A stretch of DNA of 64,000 nucleotides from an uncultured bacterium (GTDB taxonomy: Bacteria; Bacillota; Clostridia; Oscillospirales; Acutalibacteraceae). A program made the position numbers and the translations under genes. The notes below the pieces were generated by a model that worked only from the letters and a program-made list of their open reading frames with translations, was not told the origin of the DNA and did no database searches. Position 1 is the stretch's first letter. Every line of letters begins with the position of its first letter. Location: assembly GCA_934875675.1 (NCBI GenBank), contig CAKXIK010000009.1:1-64000 (forward strand), read 5' to 3'. Below, piece by piece: positions 44,764 to 54,395 of this stretch.

Positions 44764-45684
44764 TCAAGGCTGCTGCTGCGGCGGAAAGCCTGTGTTTGCC
44801 GGAGGAACCTGCGAACCAAAAGTGGCTCCGTTCTGCGGCGGATAACCATAGCCCTGCACCACCACCGGTTCCGGGCGGTGTTCATGATTATAAACCAGCC
44901 ATTTGGATGCCACCAAAAGCGCCTCGGTCATATAGGGGAAAACATAGAGCAGCGGAAATGCAAACGCACACAGCAGCAGCCAACCGAAAAAAGAAAACAT
45001 CAGACCAAACATTGCGCTCTTAAAGCCTTCCATCACACGGATGGACTGCGTTATGCTTCCCGTTGCATCGCCGCGCGTCACAAACAGAAACGGTGCGGCA
45101 AAGTATTGCAGCACACGGTTAAAAAACAACACCAGACCGCCAAGTTCCAGCAAACCACCCAGCATTTCCAGCACCTCTGCTGCCGCCTGGGAAAGTGCAA
45201 GCATGCCGGCAGACACCAACGAGGCCGCACCTGCCGCAATGACCCCGGGCAGCAGACACACCAGCGTCCAGCCTGCCACCCGCAAAAAGAATGCGCAGGA
45301 AAATTTAAGCCCGGCAACATAGTTTTGGGGGCAATAATAATAAAAAATTGTTTCCGCATCCAACCGCTCGCCTTGTGCCAAAAAACTAAGCCAGCGCACA
45401 AACCCGAGCCACAGCGGAGCAAGCAGCAGGATTGCCAGCACTGCACAAACCGCCGGCACCGCAAAAAAACCACTTACTTGCAGCACGCCGGAGTTTACCG
45501 CCTCTGTAAAACCCATCATCTGCCCGTCAGCAGTGAACAATCCCACCAAAAAATACCCCAGCTCAGCAAAAAGGGCAATCACAAATACCCCCGCAATCCA
45601 GATTCCGGTCAGCCCCAACGCGGTACCCCAGTTCCCGCGCAAACGGCCGCGAGCCTCCGTGCGAATTTTTTGATTGATATTCAT
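44764..45684 (-). CDS. DUF975-like integral membrane protein
   Basis: A 306-residue membrane protein with about six hydrophobic segments. The start MNINQKIRTEARGRLRGNWG is typical of DUF975 proteins, which open with an amphipathic basic helix before the first membrane span. The C-terminal 45 residues are a Pro/Gln/Gly-rich cytoplasmic tail (GYGYPPQNGATFGSQVPP). Function is unknown for the family. GGAAGGAG precedes the ATG. It lies 70 bases after leuB on the same strand but is probably a separate role. Confidence 0.75.
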   Translation of the reverse strand: MNINQKIRTEARGRLRGNWGTALGLTGIWIAGVFVIALFAELGYFLVGLFTADGQMMGFTEAVNSGVLQVSGFFAVPAVCAVLAILLLAPLWLGFVRWLSFLAQGERLDAETIFYYYCPQNYVAGLKFSCAFFLRVAGWTLVCLLPGVIAAGAASLVSAGMLALSQAAAEVLEMLGGLLELGGLVLFFNRVLQYFAAPFLFVTRGDATGSITQSIRVMEGFKSAMFGLMFSFFGWLLLCAFAFPLLYVFPYMTEALLVASKWLVYNHEHRPEPVVVQGYGYPPQNGATFGSQVPPANTGFPPQQQP

Positions 45685-45754
45685 TGCGATGCTCCTTCCT
45701 TTTATTTCGCGAACCGGCAGAACGTCAGAAACAAATCAGTTTTTTCAGCAGCAC

Positions 45755-46831
45755 TCAACAGCCAAGCATCTCACACACGAGCGTTCCCATTGCTTTACAG
45801 CCGATGGTGGGCAGTGCCGCGTCGGCAATATCTCCGGTGCGGGAGGTACGCAATGCGGCATCCACCGCAGCTTCAATCTCGTTTGCGGCCTCTGCCTCAC
45901 CCAACGAATAGCGCAGCATCATGGCAACGGAAAGAATCGTTGCAAGCGGATTGGCAATATCCTGACCGGCAATGTCCGGAGCAGAACCGTGGATTGGCTC
46001 ATACAAACCAAAACCGCCGGTTGCAAGGCTTGCCGAAGCCAGCATGCCGATAGAGCCACTGATCATGGAAAGCTCGTCGGAGAGAATATCTCCGAAAATG
46101 TTGGAGGTCAGAATCACGTCAAATTGGCTTGGATTTCGCACCAGCTGCATGGCACAGTTGTCCACATACATGTGCGAAAGCTCAACCTCGGGGTACTCCT
46201 GTGCAATACGGATGACGGTCTCTCTCCAAAGGCGGGAGCTTTCCAGCACGTTTGCCTTATCGACTGAGCAAAGCTTTTTGCGGCGTTTCATCGCCATATC
46301 AAAACCAACGCGCGCCACGCGCTCGATTTCCGGAACCGAATAGCGTTCCGTATCATATGCCGAAAGCACACCGTCATTTTCTTCTCTGCCGCGTGTGCCA
46401 AAATAAATTCCGCCGGTCAGCTCGCGCACCACCAGCACGTCCAGTGCATCGCCGATGATATCGGCACGCAGCGGAGATGCAGCACGCAGAGGCTCAAAAA
46501 TGTGTGCCGGGCGCAGGTTTGCAAACAGACCCAATGCACTGCGAATACCGAGCAGTCCGGCTTCGGGGCGCTGTTTTCCGGGTAGCTTTTCCCATTTATA
46601 CCCACCCACTGCGCCCAACAGCACGGCGTCGCTTTTTTTGCAGCTTTTCACTGTTTTTGCGGGAAGCGGCTCTCCGGTTGCATCAATTGCGCAGCCGCCA
46701 AGCAGTTCCTCTTCATAAGTAACGCTGAAACTGTGCTTTTGTGCAGCAGCATTCAACACGCGGCAGGCTTCGTCCACGATTTCGGGTCCTATGCCGTCCC
46801 CTTTGAGTACAGTAATGCGGTAATTTTTCAT
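45755..46831 (-). CDS. leuB: 3-Isopropylmalate dehydrogenase
   Basis: A 358-residue NAD-dependent decarboxylating dehydrogenase of leucine synthesis. It starts with [19 protein letters not shown], has the adenine/substrate region ELTGGIYFG, the catalytic Tyr/Lys region near YDTERYS and [15 protein letters not shown], and the metal site [10 protein letters not shown] and [14 protein letters not shown]. The nucleotide loop [18 protein letters not shown] is complete. The ATG at 46831 is 12 bases after GAAAGG. No leuA, leuC or leuD is next to it, which is unusual for leucine genes. Confidence 0.93.
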   Translation of the reverse strand: MKNYRITVLKGDGIGPEIVDEACRVLNAAAQKHSFSVTYEEELLGGCAIDATGEPLPAKTVKSCKKSDAVLLGAVGGYKWEKLPGKQRPEAGLLGIRSALGLFANLRPAHIFEPLRAASPLRADIIGDALDVLVVRELTGGIYFGTRGREENDGVLSAYDTERYSVPEIERVARVGFDMAMKRRKKLCSVDKANVLESSRLWRETVIRIAQEYPEVELSHMYVDNCAMQLVRNPSQFDVILTSNIFGDILSDELSMISGSIGMLASASLATGGFGLYEPIHGSAPDIAGQDIANPLATILSVAMMLRYSLGEAEAANEIEAAVDAALRTSRTGDIADAALPTIGCKAMGTLVCEMLGC

Positions 46832-46893
46832 ATTCAGATTCATCCTTTCGGTATTTTTCATCCGTTTAATCCTCATTTACCCCAAGGGAAAGA

Positions 46894-47634
46894 TTATTCG
46901 TAGGGTTCCCATTGGTCGCGGTCGGGTTCTCCCTCGGGCCGGGTCAAGCCAAAGCTGCGTTCCGCTGCTTCTCTGCCGAGGTCGGCGGCAATCCGGCTTT
47001 CGTCGTTGGGGTCGGTAAATTCCGCTCCGGGAATGGTATCGAACACCTCTACCTTGTTGCTGTTCATCCAGATGCTTGGCATGATACGAACGGAATAGCC
47101 CTGTCCCTGTGCGGTAATCCAATCGTAAAAGCTTGCTTCCGGCAAACCATAGGCGGCAAGCAGATTCATGATCACGCCGCCGTGTGTCATAATCACCGCA
47201 GAGGTCACCTGCGCGCGGATCATACCGTCCACAATCGTTTCAAACGTGGAACGGATGCGCGCCAGCATTTCGTCGGCACCTTCGCCGTTTGGCGGTGTCA
47301 CATCGGCACTGTGATCGAGCCACTTTTCAAACAGAGGGTCACCCTTGAGTTCATCCGCGGTCTTTCCCTCCCAATCGCCGAAATTAATCTCATCAAAACC
47401 GGGCACCTCGTAGCAATCCTCGCCGGGGTAGAGAATATTCATGCTTTGGATGCAGCGCAGGCGCGGGCTGGTGTAATACACCTCTGCCTTGGGGTAAGCA
47501 CCCGTTGCTGCCAGCTTTTTCAGCTCGGCAATACCCTCCGGTGCAAGCGGAACGTCTGTTCGTCCAATATACTGTCCGTTCAGGTTCGCCGCGGTTACCC
47601 CGTGGCGAAGCAGATGAATCTGATAACTCTGCAA
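46894..47634 (-). CDS. Histidine phosphatase family protein
   Basis: A 246-residue phosphatase of the phosphoglycerate-mutase-like fold. The phospho-accepting His is in HLLRHGVTAANLNG near residue 11, the acid residue lies in EINFGDWEGKT and the second catalytic His in MTHGGVIMN. Such enzymes act on small phosphate esters such as alpha-ribazole phosphate or sugar phosphates. The start is TTG, ten bases after AGGAAGGA, and gives a normal N-terminus. It lies 62 bases upstream of leuB and may share its transcript. Confidence 0.85.
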   Translation of the reverse strand: MQSYQIHLLRHGVTAANLNGQYIGRTDVPLAPEGIAELKKLAATGAYPKAEVYYTSPRLRCIQSMNILYPGEDCYEVPGFDEINFGDWEGKTADELKGDPLFEKWLDHSADVTPPNGEGADEMLARIRSTFETIVDGMIRAQVTSAVIMTHGGVIMNLLAAYGLPEASFYDWITAQGQGYSVRIMPSIWMNSNKVEVFDTIPGAEFTDPNDESRIAADLGREAAERSFGLTRPEGEPDRDQWEPYE

Positions 47635-47791
47635 AATAAATCGTCCTTCCTTTTTGCAAATTCCGGCGTTAATATCCGGTCAAAATTATTTTTCAATCCG
47701 CACCATTCATAAAGTTGCGATGTTATTTTTGTTCAAAGAGGAAAAAAGTCCCTCGTTGCGTTTGGATTCGATCTTTTTTGGCAAAACGCTC

Positions 47792-47820
47792 TTTACAAAC
47801 TGTTAACAATCCGATATACT
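47792..47820 (+). promoter_or_regulatory. Promoter of the XRE regulator
   Basis: TTTACA (47792-47797), 17-base spacer, TATACT (47815-47820). In the same divergent region the minus strand has TTGAAA (47691-47696) and TATTAA (47669-47674) at 16 bases, a weaker candidate for the phosphatase-leuB transcript. Confidence 0.65.
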
Positions 47821-47900
47821 TTACTTGTTGTAGACCCGGACAAGGCGCATTCCTGCTGGAATTGTTTGCGCTTTTCCCGGCAGAAAGGAATGTTATTGCT

Positions 47901-48611
47901 GTGAACGAAGCTTTTCCGCGCATCCTCACCCTGCTCCGCAAAGAAAAAGGAATCAGCCAGAAAAAGGTCGCCGAGGATCTGAATATTTCTCAGGCACTGC
48001 TTTCGCACTACGAAAAAGGCATCCGCGAATGCGGTCTTGATTTTCTGGTGCGCTCTGCCGATTACTATCAGGTTTCGTGCGATTATTTGCTTGGGCGCAC
48101 CCCTGACCGCACGGGTGCTGTGCTGACAGTGGAGGATTTGCCTGACGCTGATTTTCAGAATACGGACAAGGTGTTCAAGGGCAGTGTGCTGGCAGTGCTG
48201 AACAAAAAGCTCATCACCAATTCGTTGACCATCGTGTTTGACCTGCTGCAAAAATGCGGCAACAAAGCGCTCACCACCGAGCTTTCTTCGTTTTTGATGC
48301 TTGCGGTCTATCTTTCGTTCCGCACGCTTTACAATACTGACCCCAAAAATCCGCAGAGTGCATTCAGTGTGCCACGCGGAATTGCAAGCGGCTGCACCGC
48401 AGGAGAAATGATGCGCACGCTGGCTTTTGCCGAGGGAATTGTCTCCGGCGAAAACGGAAGCCGCGGTTCCAAGCTGGAACCCGGCGAACGGCTTTCCATG
48501 ACGCCCGAAACACTCAAGGAACAATACCCCTATTTTTATCAGTCTCTTACCAACCTTCTGCAACGTGCAGAAGCACTGATGACGGAACAATCTTCCTCTT
48601 CCGCGCGATAA
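47901..48611 (+). CDS. XRE-family transcriptional regulator
   Basis: A 236-residue regulator. The N-terminal helix-turn-helix (residues 5-65) reads LTLLRKEKGISQKKVAEDLN then ISQALLSHYEKG, the classic Cro/C1 layout. The remaining 165 residues are helical and of unknown ligand. The start is GTG, 11 bases after AGAAAGGA; the longer open frame upstream crosses the promoter. It is divergent from the histidine phosphatase and leuB genes and may control them, but no operator was identified. Confidence 0.85.
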   Translation: MNEAFPRILTLLRKEKGISQKKVAEDLNISQALLSHYEKGIRECGLDFLVRSADYYQVSCDYLLGRTPDRTGAVLTVEDLPDADFQNTDKVFKGSVLAVLNKKLITNSLTIVFDLLQKCGNKALTTELSSFLMLAVYLSFRTLYNTDPKNPQSAFSVPRGIASGCTAGEMMRTLAFAEGIVSGENGSRGSKLEPGERLSMTPETLKEQYPYFYQSLTNLLQRAEALMTEQSSSSAR

Positions 48612-48679
48612 TGGATATTTACATATTGTATCATGTTTTGCGCTAAAAAGGAACACTTTTTTGTTGTAAAATGAAAGCA

Positions 48680-48717
48680 CGGGCGACGGAATTTGAAACA
48701 TTCCCGTCGCCCGTTTG
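48680..48717 (+). terminator. Terminator of the XRE gene
   Basis: CGGGCGACGG (48680-48689) pairs with CCGTCGCCCG (48704-48713), followed by a short T-tract. Confidence 0.7.
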
Positions 48718-48802
48718 TGCAAATTTTTCAGCAGCCTGTTAGGTGTGTTATTTTTGATACGATTTGAAAAAAATCAAAATGATCATTAAAGGAGTTGTTT
48801 CG

Positions 48803-50260
48803 ATGCGGACAGAAACTGAAATGCTTGCTTTAATCCGCAGCACTGCACAGCAGGATGAACGCATTCGTGCGGCATGGCTGAACGGTTCGCGTGCCAATCC
48901 CGCTGCTGCCCGAGACGCACTGCAGGATTACGACCTTGTTTTGGCGGTGACGGATTTGCCTTCTCTTTGCAGTTTGGCTCACTGGGAATCAATTTTCGGC
49001 AAAATCGCGGTTTCGCAGGAACCGGATGGCTCGCCGCTTTTCCCGGACGATCGCGAAGAAGGCAGATATGCGTTTTTAATGCAGTTTACGGACGGGGTGC
49101 GCGTAGACCTGACACTGCTGACCACCCAGAAGGCAGTGCAGAGCTTTGGCACAGACGGTCAGACGGTGTTGCTTCTCGATAAAGATCAATTTCTTCCGCC
49201 GCTGCCCGCTCCAAATGATTGTGAATACTGGATTCAGAAGCCCGATCAACGGCGCTTTTCAGCATGCTGCAATGAATTTTATTGGGTAATGCCCTATGCT
49301 GCCAAAGGTCTTTGGCGCGGGGAGCTTTTATATTCACTCGATGTCCTCAATCAATGCGTTCGCCCCATGCTGCTCATGATGATGGAATGGAAAGCGGGCA
49401 TCCTGACTGGATTTTCCTGTTCCGCAGGCAAATCCGGCAAGCTTTTGCCAAAACTTTTGCCAGAGGAGGACACCAATGCGCTTTTTGCCACTTATTGTGG
49501 TGCAGACAGCGCGCAGCAACAAAAAGCTTTGCGGCAAATGATGAAGCTGTTTGGCACCACTGCTCGGTTTGTTGCGGATTCTCTCGGGTTTTCCTTTTTT
49601 GAGCAAGAGGAAACCGGCTGCCTTAAGATCATCTCACTTTTTTTAGAGGATCGCCTCTTTGCAACAGAGGAAGAACGCGCCGCCTTTGTATCCTCTGCGT
49701 GTGAATCCGCCATCTTTGATTCCGGCGCACCGTTTGTTTCGGTTTCCTCGGCTGCAAAAGAAGAGGATGACCTCAAAAGCAAGCCGAAAGTCCCGTTGGA
49801 AATTGAACGAAAATTCGCTATTTCCGGGTTCCCCGCGCTTCCCGAGCTTTCGCGCAGCATACTTCGTCAAGGTTACCTTTCCACTTCTCCGGTGGTGCGC
49901 ATCCGCAGCAGAAAAATGTCCGACGGAACTATGTCCTTCCGGATCTGTGTCAAGGGTAAGGGCGGGCTGGTTCGCACCGAGATTGAACAAGAAATCAGCC
50001 GCGAAAAATTTGACGCACTCTGCACCCTTTTGCCAGTTCCTCCGGTGGAAAAGGAGCAGCGGACATATTCCTTGCCGGGCGGTCTTGTGCTGGAGTGCAA
50101 CTCAGTTGCGCAGGGCGATTACTGGTATGCGGAGGTGGAATTTTCTTCTCCCGAGGATGCGGAAAAATTTGTTCCGCCCGCGTTCCTGGGCGAAGAGCTG
50201 ACCGGAAAACCCGGCTTTTCCATGAGCGAATACTGGAAAAAACTTACGAAGGATTTATAA
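48803..50260 (+). CDS. ANT(6)-like nucleotidyltransferase fused to a CYTH domain
   Basis: A 485-residue two-domain protein. Residues 1-290 match aminoglycoside 6-adenylyltransferases (AadE/ANT(6)): LNGSRANP and DYDLVLAVTD form the nucleotidyltransferase site, followed by the helical domain. Residues 333-485 are a CYTH triphosphate-tunnel domain that opens with EIERKFAI and has RIRSRK, RICVKGKGG and TEIEQEIS strands. A linker rich in Lys and Asp joins them. AadE modifies streptomycin; CYTH proteins handle triphosphates or cAMP. The fusion may work on a different substrate. AAAGGAG lies eight bases before the ATG. The gene reads as one frame with no sign of sequencing error. Confidence 0.85.
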   Translation: MRTETEMLALIRSTAQQDERIRAAWLNGSRANPAAARDALQDYDLVLAVTDLPSLCSLAHWESIFGKIAVSQEPDGSPLFPDDREEGRYAFLMQFTDGVRVDLTLLTTQKAVQSFGTDGQTVLLLDKDQFLPPLPAPNDCEYWIQKPDQRRFSACCNEFYWVMPYAAKGLWRGELLYSLDVLNQCVRPMLLMMMEWKAGILTGFSCSAGKSGKLLPKLLPEEDTNALFATYCGADSAQQQKALRQMMKLFGTTARFVADSLGFSFFEQEETGCLKIISLFLEDRLFATEEERAAFVSSACESAIFDSGAPFVSVSSAAKEEDDLKSKPKVPLEIERKFAISGFPALPELSRSILRQGYLSTSPVVRIRSRKMSDGTMSFRICVKGKGGLVRTEIEQEISREKFDALCTLLPVPPVEKEQRTYSLPGGLVLECNSVAQGDYWYAEVEFSSPEDAEKFVPPAFLGEELTGKPGFSMSEYWKKLTKDL

Positions 50261-50298
50261 AGTACAATCAAATATTTTTTAATGGGGAGTTTTGCAAA

Positions 50299-51270
50299 AT
50301 GGATCATTCTTATGTTGGTTTGCCCACGCAGGTTTATGGCGTGGAAGAGCATCGTCTTGTTGGCGGAAAGGGCGACGGAATGCGCCTGTTTGAAATCCGC
50401 AACGGCTCCGGTCTGGAACTGACGGTTTCCGCTGACCGCTGTGCCGATATTTCCCGGGCATCGCTCAACGGGGTCAATCTGAGTTGGTTTTCGCCCGTTG
50501 GTTACGTTGCGCCTTCCTATTACGACGATCGCGGGGTGAACTTTTTGCGTTCATTCACCGGCGGTTTTCTGACCACCTGTGGATTGACCGCAGCAGGCAG
50601 TCCCTGTGCCGATGCCGGCGAGGATGTTCCGCTGCACGGCCGCATTGCCAACACCCCCGCAGACCACGTCTATTACACTGCCGACGAAAAGGAAATCTGC
50701 CTTTACGCCACAGTGAGCCAGACCTCCGTTTTTGGAGAAAAGCTGGTTCTGAACCGAAAAATTACCTGCCCGGTGGGCGAGAACCGAATGATTTTAACCG
50801 ATACCATTGAAAATCAAGGCGAAAAAACAGAACCCTTAATGATGCTCTACCATATGAATATGGGGTACCCCTTACTGGACGAAACCGCAGAGCTGACCAT
50901 TCCTGCCGATTCGGTTTCTCCCCGTGATGATCGTGCCACAGAAGGAATTCATTCGTGGCAGCAAGTTCTCCCTCCACAAGAAAACTTTGCAGAGCAGTGC
51001 TATTATCACCACTTTTCCGGAGAAACAGGATTTGCACAGCTCATTAATAAAAAAGTGGGCGTCGGCGTTAAAATTTCGTTTCCCACCGACCCGTTCTGCT
51101 GTTTTACGCAGTGGAAGCAATGCGGAAAACGTGCCTATGTGCTCGGCTTGGAACCAGGCAACTGTACGCCGGACGGACGTGACGTGCTGCGTTGCGAAGG
51201 CAAGCTTAAATTTATTGACCCCGGAGAGAAAAAAGTTTTTTCTCTCTCCGTTGATTTTCTGACTGTGTAA
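50299..51270 (+). CDS. DUF4432 aldose 1-epimerase-like protein
   Basis: A 323-residue cytoplasmic beta-sandwich protein of the galactose-mutarotase fold. The region LELTVSADRCADISRASLNG near residues 36-55 and the active-site-like HGRIANTPA near 114-122 are typical of DUF4432, together with the late YHMNMGYPLLDE segment. These proteins probably interconvert sugar anomers or bind a sugar. The ATG at 50299 is nine bases after GGGGAG and 38 bases after the fusion gene, so the two are likely co-transcribed. The link between them is unclear. Confidence 0.8.
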   Translation: MDHSYVGLPTQVYGVEEHRLVGGKGDGMRLFEIRNGSGLELTVSADRCADISRASLNGVNLSWFSPVGYVAPSYYDDRGVNFLRSFTGGFLTTCGLTAAGSPCADAGEDVPLHGRIANTPADHVYYTADEKEICLYATVSQTSVFGEKLVLNRKITCPVGENRMILTDTIENQGEKTEPLMMLYHMNMGYPLLDETAELTIPADSVSPRDDRATEGIHSWQQVLPPQENFAEQCYYHHFSGETGFAQLINKKVGVGVKISFPTDPFCCFTQWKQCGKRAYVLGLEPGNCTPDGRDVLRCEGKLKFIDPGEKKVFSLSVDFLTV

Positions 51271-51320
51271 TACCAATTTTTTAAAACGGAGTTGTCATAT
51301 CAATTCCGCAATGCAAAGGC

Positions 51321-51367
51321 AAAAAAGCTGCTGCACAAGGCGAAAAACCTGTGCAGCAGCTTTTTTT
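51321..51367. terminator. Bidirectional terminator
   Basis: A 16-bp stem, AAAAAGCTGCTGCACA with TGTGCAGCAGCTTTTT, with T-runs on both strands, between convergent genes. Confidence 0.9.
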
Positions 51368-51381
51368 ACAAGAACCGAAAT

Positions 51382-53292
51382 TCAACGCCGCCAGATGCTC
51401 CGGCGAACAAAAACATAGCGCAGCGCACCAATTAACACAACCAGCAAAACAGCGCCTGCCAAACAAGCCGCCACTGCGCCGGCGGTTTGCAGCCTTGTAT
51501 GCACCAGATTGCGCGCAAAAATCAATCCGATCATTGCGAACACAACACCAAAAATTAATCCGCGGCTTACATAATGTGAAAACAAATGCTCTGCTGCAAT
51601 CTGCCGCTTATGACGATCCGCAAATGCGCGCGGAAGCTTTTTTCCGCGCAGTCCGCGTTCTGCAATATTTAAAATCGAGAGCAGCCCCTCGCACTCCTGC
51701 ACCGCAAGCTCATCGGTGAGCTCGCCATCCATCGGCCAAGCGAACAAACAAGGAGATCCGGTTTGGTCAGAATCCACCAATCCATAATGTGTCCCCAGGC
51801 GATCATCAAACTCAAATTCCGGTGCACATCCTTCCTCCGCCGGAAGACCAAACACCTTCGTTTTGCCTTCTGCACGAATAAATGGCCGCTTTGCCGCTGC
51901 AATCTCACAAACAAAGCAAAGTTTTCCGTCGGACGTGAGCGACGGCTCGCTGCTGATGCAGACAGAGAGATATTCCGCACGTTTGCCCCGCAGACGGTGG
52001 TAATGGGGGAATTCACCCTGAAAGTTGTGCTGCTCCAAAAATGCAGTTATCTGTTTTTGAGCAGTGTTGCAGGCAATGGCATACGGCACCGCAAAATAAG
52101 GCGAGTCACCATATTCCGACGTTGCCTGTTCAAATCGCCTGAGCAACGGACGTGTGATCTGCCGTGCACGGCCATCAAATTCCGATTGACGCAGGGTTTC
52201 GCAAAACCGCGCCATGAAACGGTCGGTGCGTTCTGGCTGCTCATCATCATATTTATCCTGCGCATCCATCAGCAGTTTTTGCAGCTCAGCGCCAATTTCT
52301 CCGCATTCCTGTCCAAAATAAGCTGCCGTGCGCTCCACAAGATATCGATTTTCAAACAAAATATCGTTGTGTGTTTGCATTACAGGAGGCGAAACCGCTG
52401 GGAGAAGCTGAAATTTGGCAAACAACTGTGCACATCCCAACAGCCGGTTTTCCTCCATGGAAAGCGCTATGGATCCCAGCATAATCTGCTTTTTCAGCAG
52501 CTCGGAAAAGCACGTTGCCACCGCATTCATTCCCGCACTCCCGCGTTGCCTCAAGGTGCGCGCGTAGTCGAACAGCGTCACATGCATTCTTGCCTCGCTG
52601 CAGCAAAGGCGAATCTCGTGCCAATTATCTTTTTGGAGCAAGCGTTCCGTATAAACCGTATCCGAAAATTCGGTATCAATCAAAAAGCGAAATTCCATTC
52701 CATCTTCTGTACGGTCAGCTTCCGCCCAGAACAAATATCCTGTCAGCGAGCCTTCTGCGGAAGTGGGTTCGTCAGGCAGTGTCATCTCCGGCGAATCAAA
52801 CACCATCCGTGCCTGACCCCAGAGACTTTCCGGAATCGAAAGAAGTGCAGACCCCGTCTGAAAAGAAAGCGTTACCCGCTGCGCACGCATCTGGGAAAAC
52901 GACTGCAAAAAATCTCCCGCCTCCGGAGCAATCCTGCTGGAAACATCCTTGAGTGCATAGAGCCACTGCAGACGGGCACGCTCGTTTTCCCTGCGCATAC
53001 TTTCCACCCAGCGAAAAACGGGCAGCAAGCGTTCTGCCGTGGGCGTAAACTGGCTTTCCGCAATCACACGGATTCGTGCCGGAACTACGCCGTTCAAGTC
53101 ATAACGGGAGGAAACCAACCTACGCAATCCCATCTGAATGGTTTTGCACACATCGCTCTGCACCGAAAAAGAATACTCCTGTAAATGAGCAACCGTGTCC
53201 TGCGGAGAAAGCGTATTCAGCGGCGAAGTCAACTCTGAAAGCTGTGCCATATAATATTCCATTCCGATCTGATACCGATCGATATATTTCAT
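51382..53292 (-). CDS. Large unknown protein with two C-terminal membrane helices
   Basis: A 636-residue protein I do not recognise. No signal peptide; residues 1-570 appear soluble and mixed alpha/beta, with many acidic and aromatic residues (EDGMEFRFLIDTEFSDTVY). Two membrane helices lie near the C-terminus (GLIFGVVFAMIGLIFAR and AACLAGAVLLVVLIGALRYV), so the large domain faces the cytoplasm. GAAAGGG ten bases before the ATG supports the start. It is transcribed alone, from a promoter at 53355-53384, and ends at the shared terminator. No catalytic motif is evident. Confidence 0.75.
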   Translation of the reverse strand: MKYIDRYQIGMEYYMAQLSELTSPLNTLSPQDTVAHLQEYSFSVQSDVCKTIQMGLRRLVSSRYDLNGVVPARIRVIAESQFTPTAERLLPVFRWVESMRRENERARLQWLYALKDVSSRIAPEAGDFLQSFSQMRAQRVTLSFQTGSALLSIPESLWGQARMVFDSPEMTLPDEPTSAEGSLTGYLFWAEADRTEDGMEFRFLIDTEFSDTVYTERLLQKDNWHEIRLCCSEARMHVTLFDYARTLRQRGSAGMNAVATCFSELLKKQIMLGSIALSMEENRLLGCAQLFAKFQLLPAVSPPVMQTHNDILFENRYLVERTAAYFGQECGEIGAELQKLLMDAQDKYDDEQPERTDRFMARFCETLRQSEFDGRARQITRPLLRRFEQATSEYGDSPYFAVPYAIACNTAQKQITAFLEQHNFQGEFPHYHRLRGKRAEYLSVCISSEPSLTSDGKLCFVCEIAAAKRPFIRAEGKTKVFGLPAEEGCAPEFEFDDRLGTHYGLVDSDQTGSPCLFAWPMDGELTDELAVQECEGLLSILNIAERGLRGKKLPRAFADRHKRQIAAEHLFSHYVSRGLIFGVVFAMIGLIFARNLVHTRLQTAGAVAACLAGAVLLVVLIGALRYVFVRRSIWRR

Positions 53293-53354
53293 ATACGCTC
53301 AACCCTTTCCACTGAATTGCCGCCCGTGCGCAAAGACGAAATTTTATATTCCTT

Positions 53355-53384
53355 AGTATAGCACACGGTACAAGCCGTGCGCAA
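53355..53384 (-). promoter_or_regulatory. Promoter of the large unknown gene
   Basis: On the minus strand -35 TTGCGC (53379-53384), 18-base spacer, -10 TATACT (53355-53360). The remaining part of 53293-53608 holds no gene that I can support. Confidence 0.55.
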
Positions 53385-53608
53385 CCACGCAGCCCGTTTT
53401 CTTTGCGAAATTTTGGAACAGAACCCATGCACCGATTCCATAACTTGTTTTCACAAATAACCGGGAAAAACATGGGTACTGCGGCGTAAATTCATATTGC
53501 GTTCACAGAAGGCAGGCATAATAAAAGCGTTTCTCAGGCTCTTTTTGATTCCGTTTTGCTTTTCCCTCGCCATACATTTTTTTAATATGAAATAAAGGAT
53601 GAATTTTG

Positions 53609-54175
53609 ATGAACAAAAAGCTTTATACAAAAAATTATGAAGTGAAGCAGATCTCCCTGCCGGACGGATCCGTACGCGAGGAAGTGGTTTACAAGGGCAG
53701 CTATTACTGTCCGCAGTGGACACCCCGTCAAAAAAAAGCAACTAAAATTTCCTGCTGCACGCTGATCGCTGCATCAATTCTGTTTTTTGCCCTTGTGGGA
53801 CTGCTCAATAACGACGGAAGCCGACAATTTTATGTTCTCCTTCCTTTCTTAAGCACCTCATTTCCCATTGTTTTTGAAGTTTTTGCCATTTTTCGACTTT
53901 TATTTTCATCAGACATAATGCCAATTGATATCTTTCACAATTCTCTGCTTCGAATGCGAAAAAGTTCTGTTGCCGCCGCCGCACTTTCGGGTATTGGTGT
54001 AATCGGAGAATTGGTGTTTATCTTTTTAAATCCTGCAAATTACAATGTTGACGAATTATTATTCTTACTGGGTGTTTTTGCGATTTTTCTTGATAATATT
54101 GCAGTTTTTTTAATTATTCGCCGAATTCACCACACGGTTATTACCAACACAAATGAAACAGTGAAAGGAAAATAA
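53609..54175 (+). CDS. Unknown integral membrane protein with four helices
   Basis: A 188-residue protein with a short basic, Tyr-rich cytoplasmic head (KNYEVKQISLPDGSVREEVV) and four membrane helices near residues 51-71, 78-105, 120-142 and 150-172. Both ends face the same side if the helices pair. No motif for transport or catalysis is visible. The ATG at 53609 is nine bases after AAAGGA. It is upstream of the oligopeptide importer but the latter has its own strong promoter, so they are probably separate units. Confidence 0.7.
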   Translation: MNKKLYTKNYEVKQISLPDGSVREEVVYKGSYYCPQWTPRQKKATKISCCTLIAASILFFALVGLLNNDGSRQFYVLLPFLSTSFPIVFEVFAIFRLLFSSDIMPIDIFHNSLLRMRKSSVAAAALSGIGVIGELVFIFLNPANYNVDELLFLLGVFAIFLDNIAVFLIIRRIHHTVITNTNETVKGK

Positions 54176-54211
54176 TTCAAAAAAGAAAAGCATTTTATCA
54201 CATTACAGTGA

Positions 54212-54240
54212 TTGACACTATGCTTGAAATGTGCTATTAT
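54212..54240 (+). promoter_or_regulatory. Strong promoter of the oligopeptide importer operon
   Basis: -35 TTGACA (54212-54217), 17-base spacer ending TGC, -10 TATTAT (54235-54240), a near-consensus promoter with extended -10. Confidence 0.85.
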
Positions 54241-54395
54241 TGTGAAAACTTCGTTCTGTGTTTTGGACATTATGACATATTAAAGTGATGAATGGGCACA
54301 GATACAAAGTGGTAAACATGTAGCGCGTTAAAGCACGGATTTCTCCTGCTTTGCGGTGCTGTGTTTGAAAAAAAATATACATGGAGGAGAAAAAA

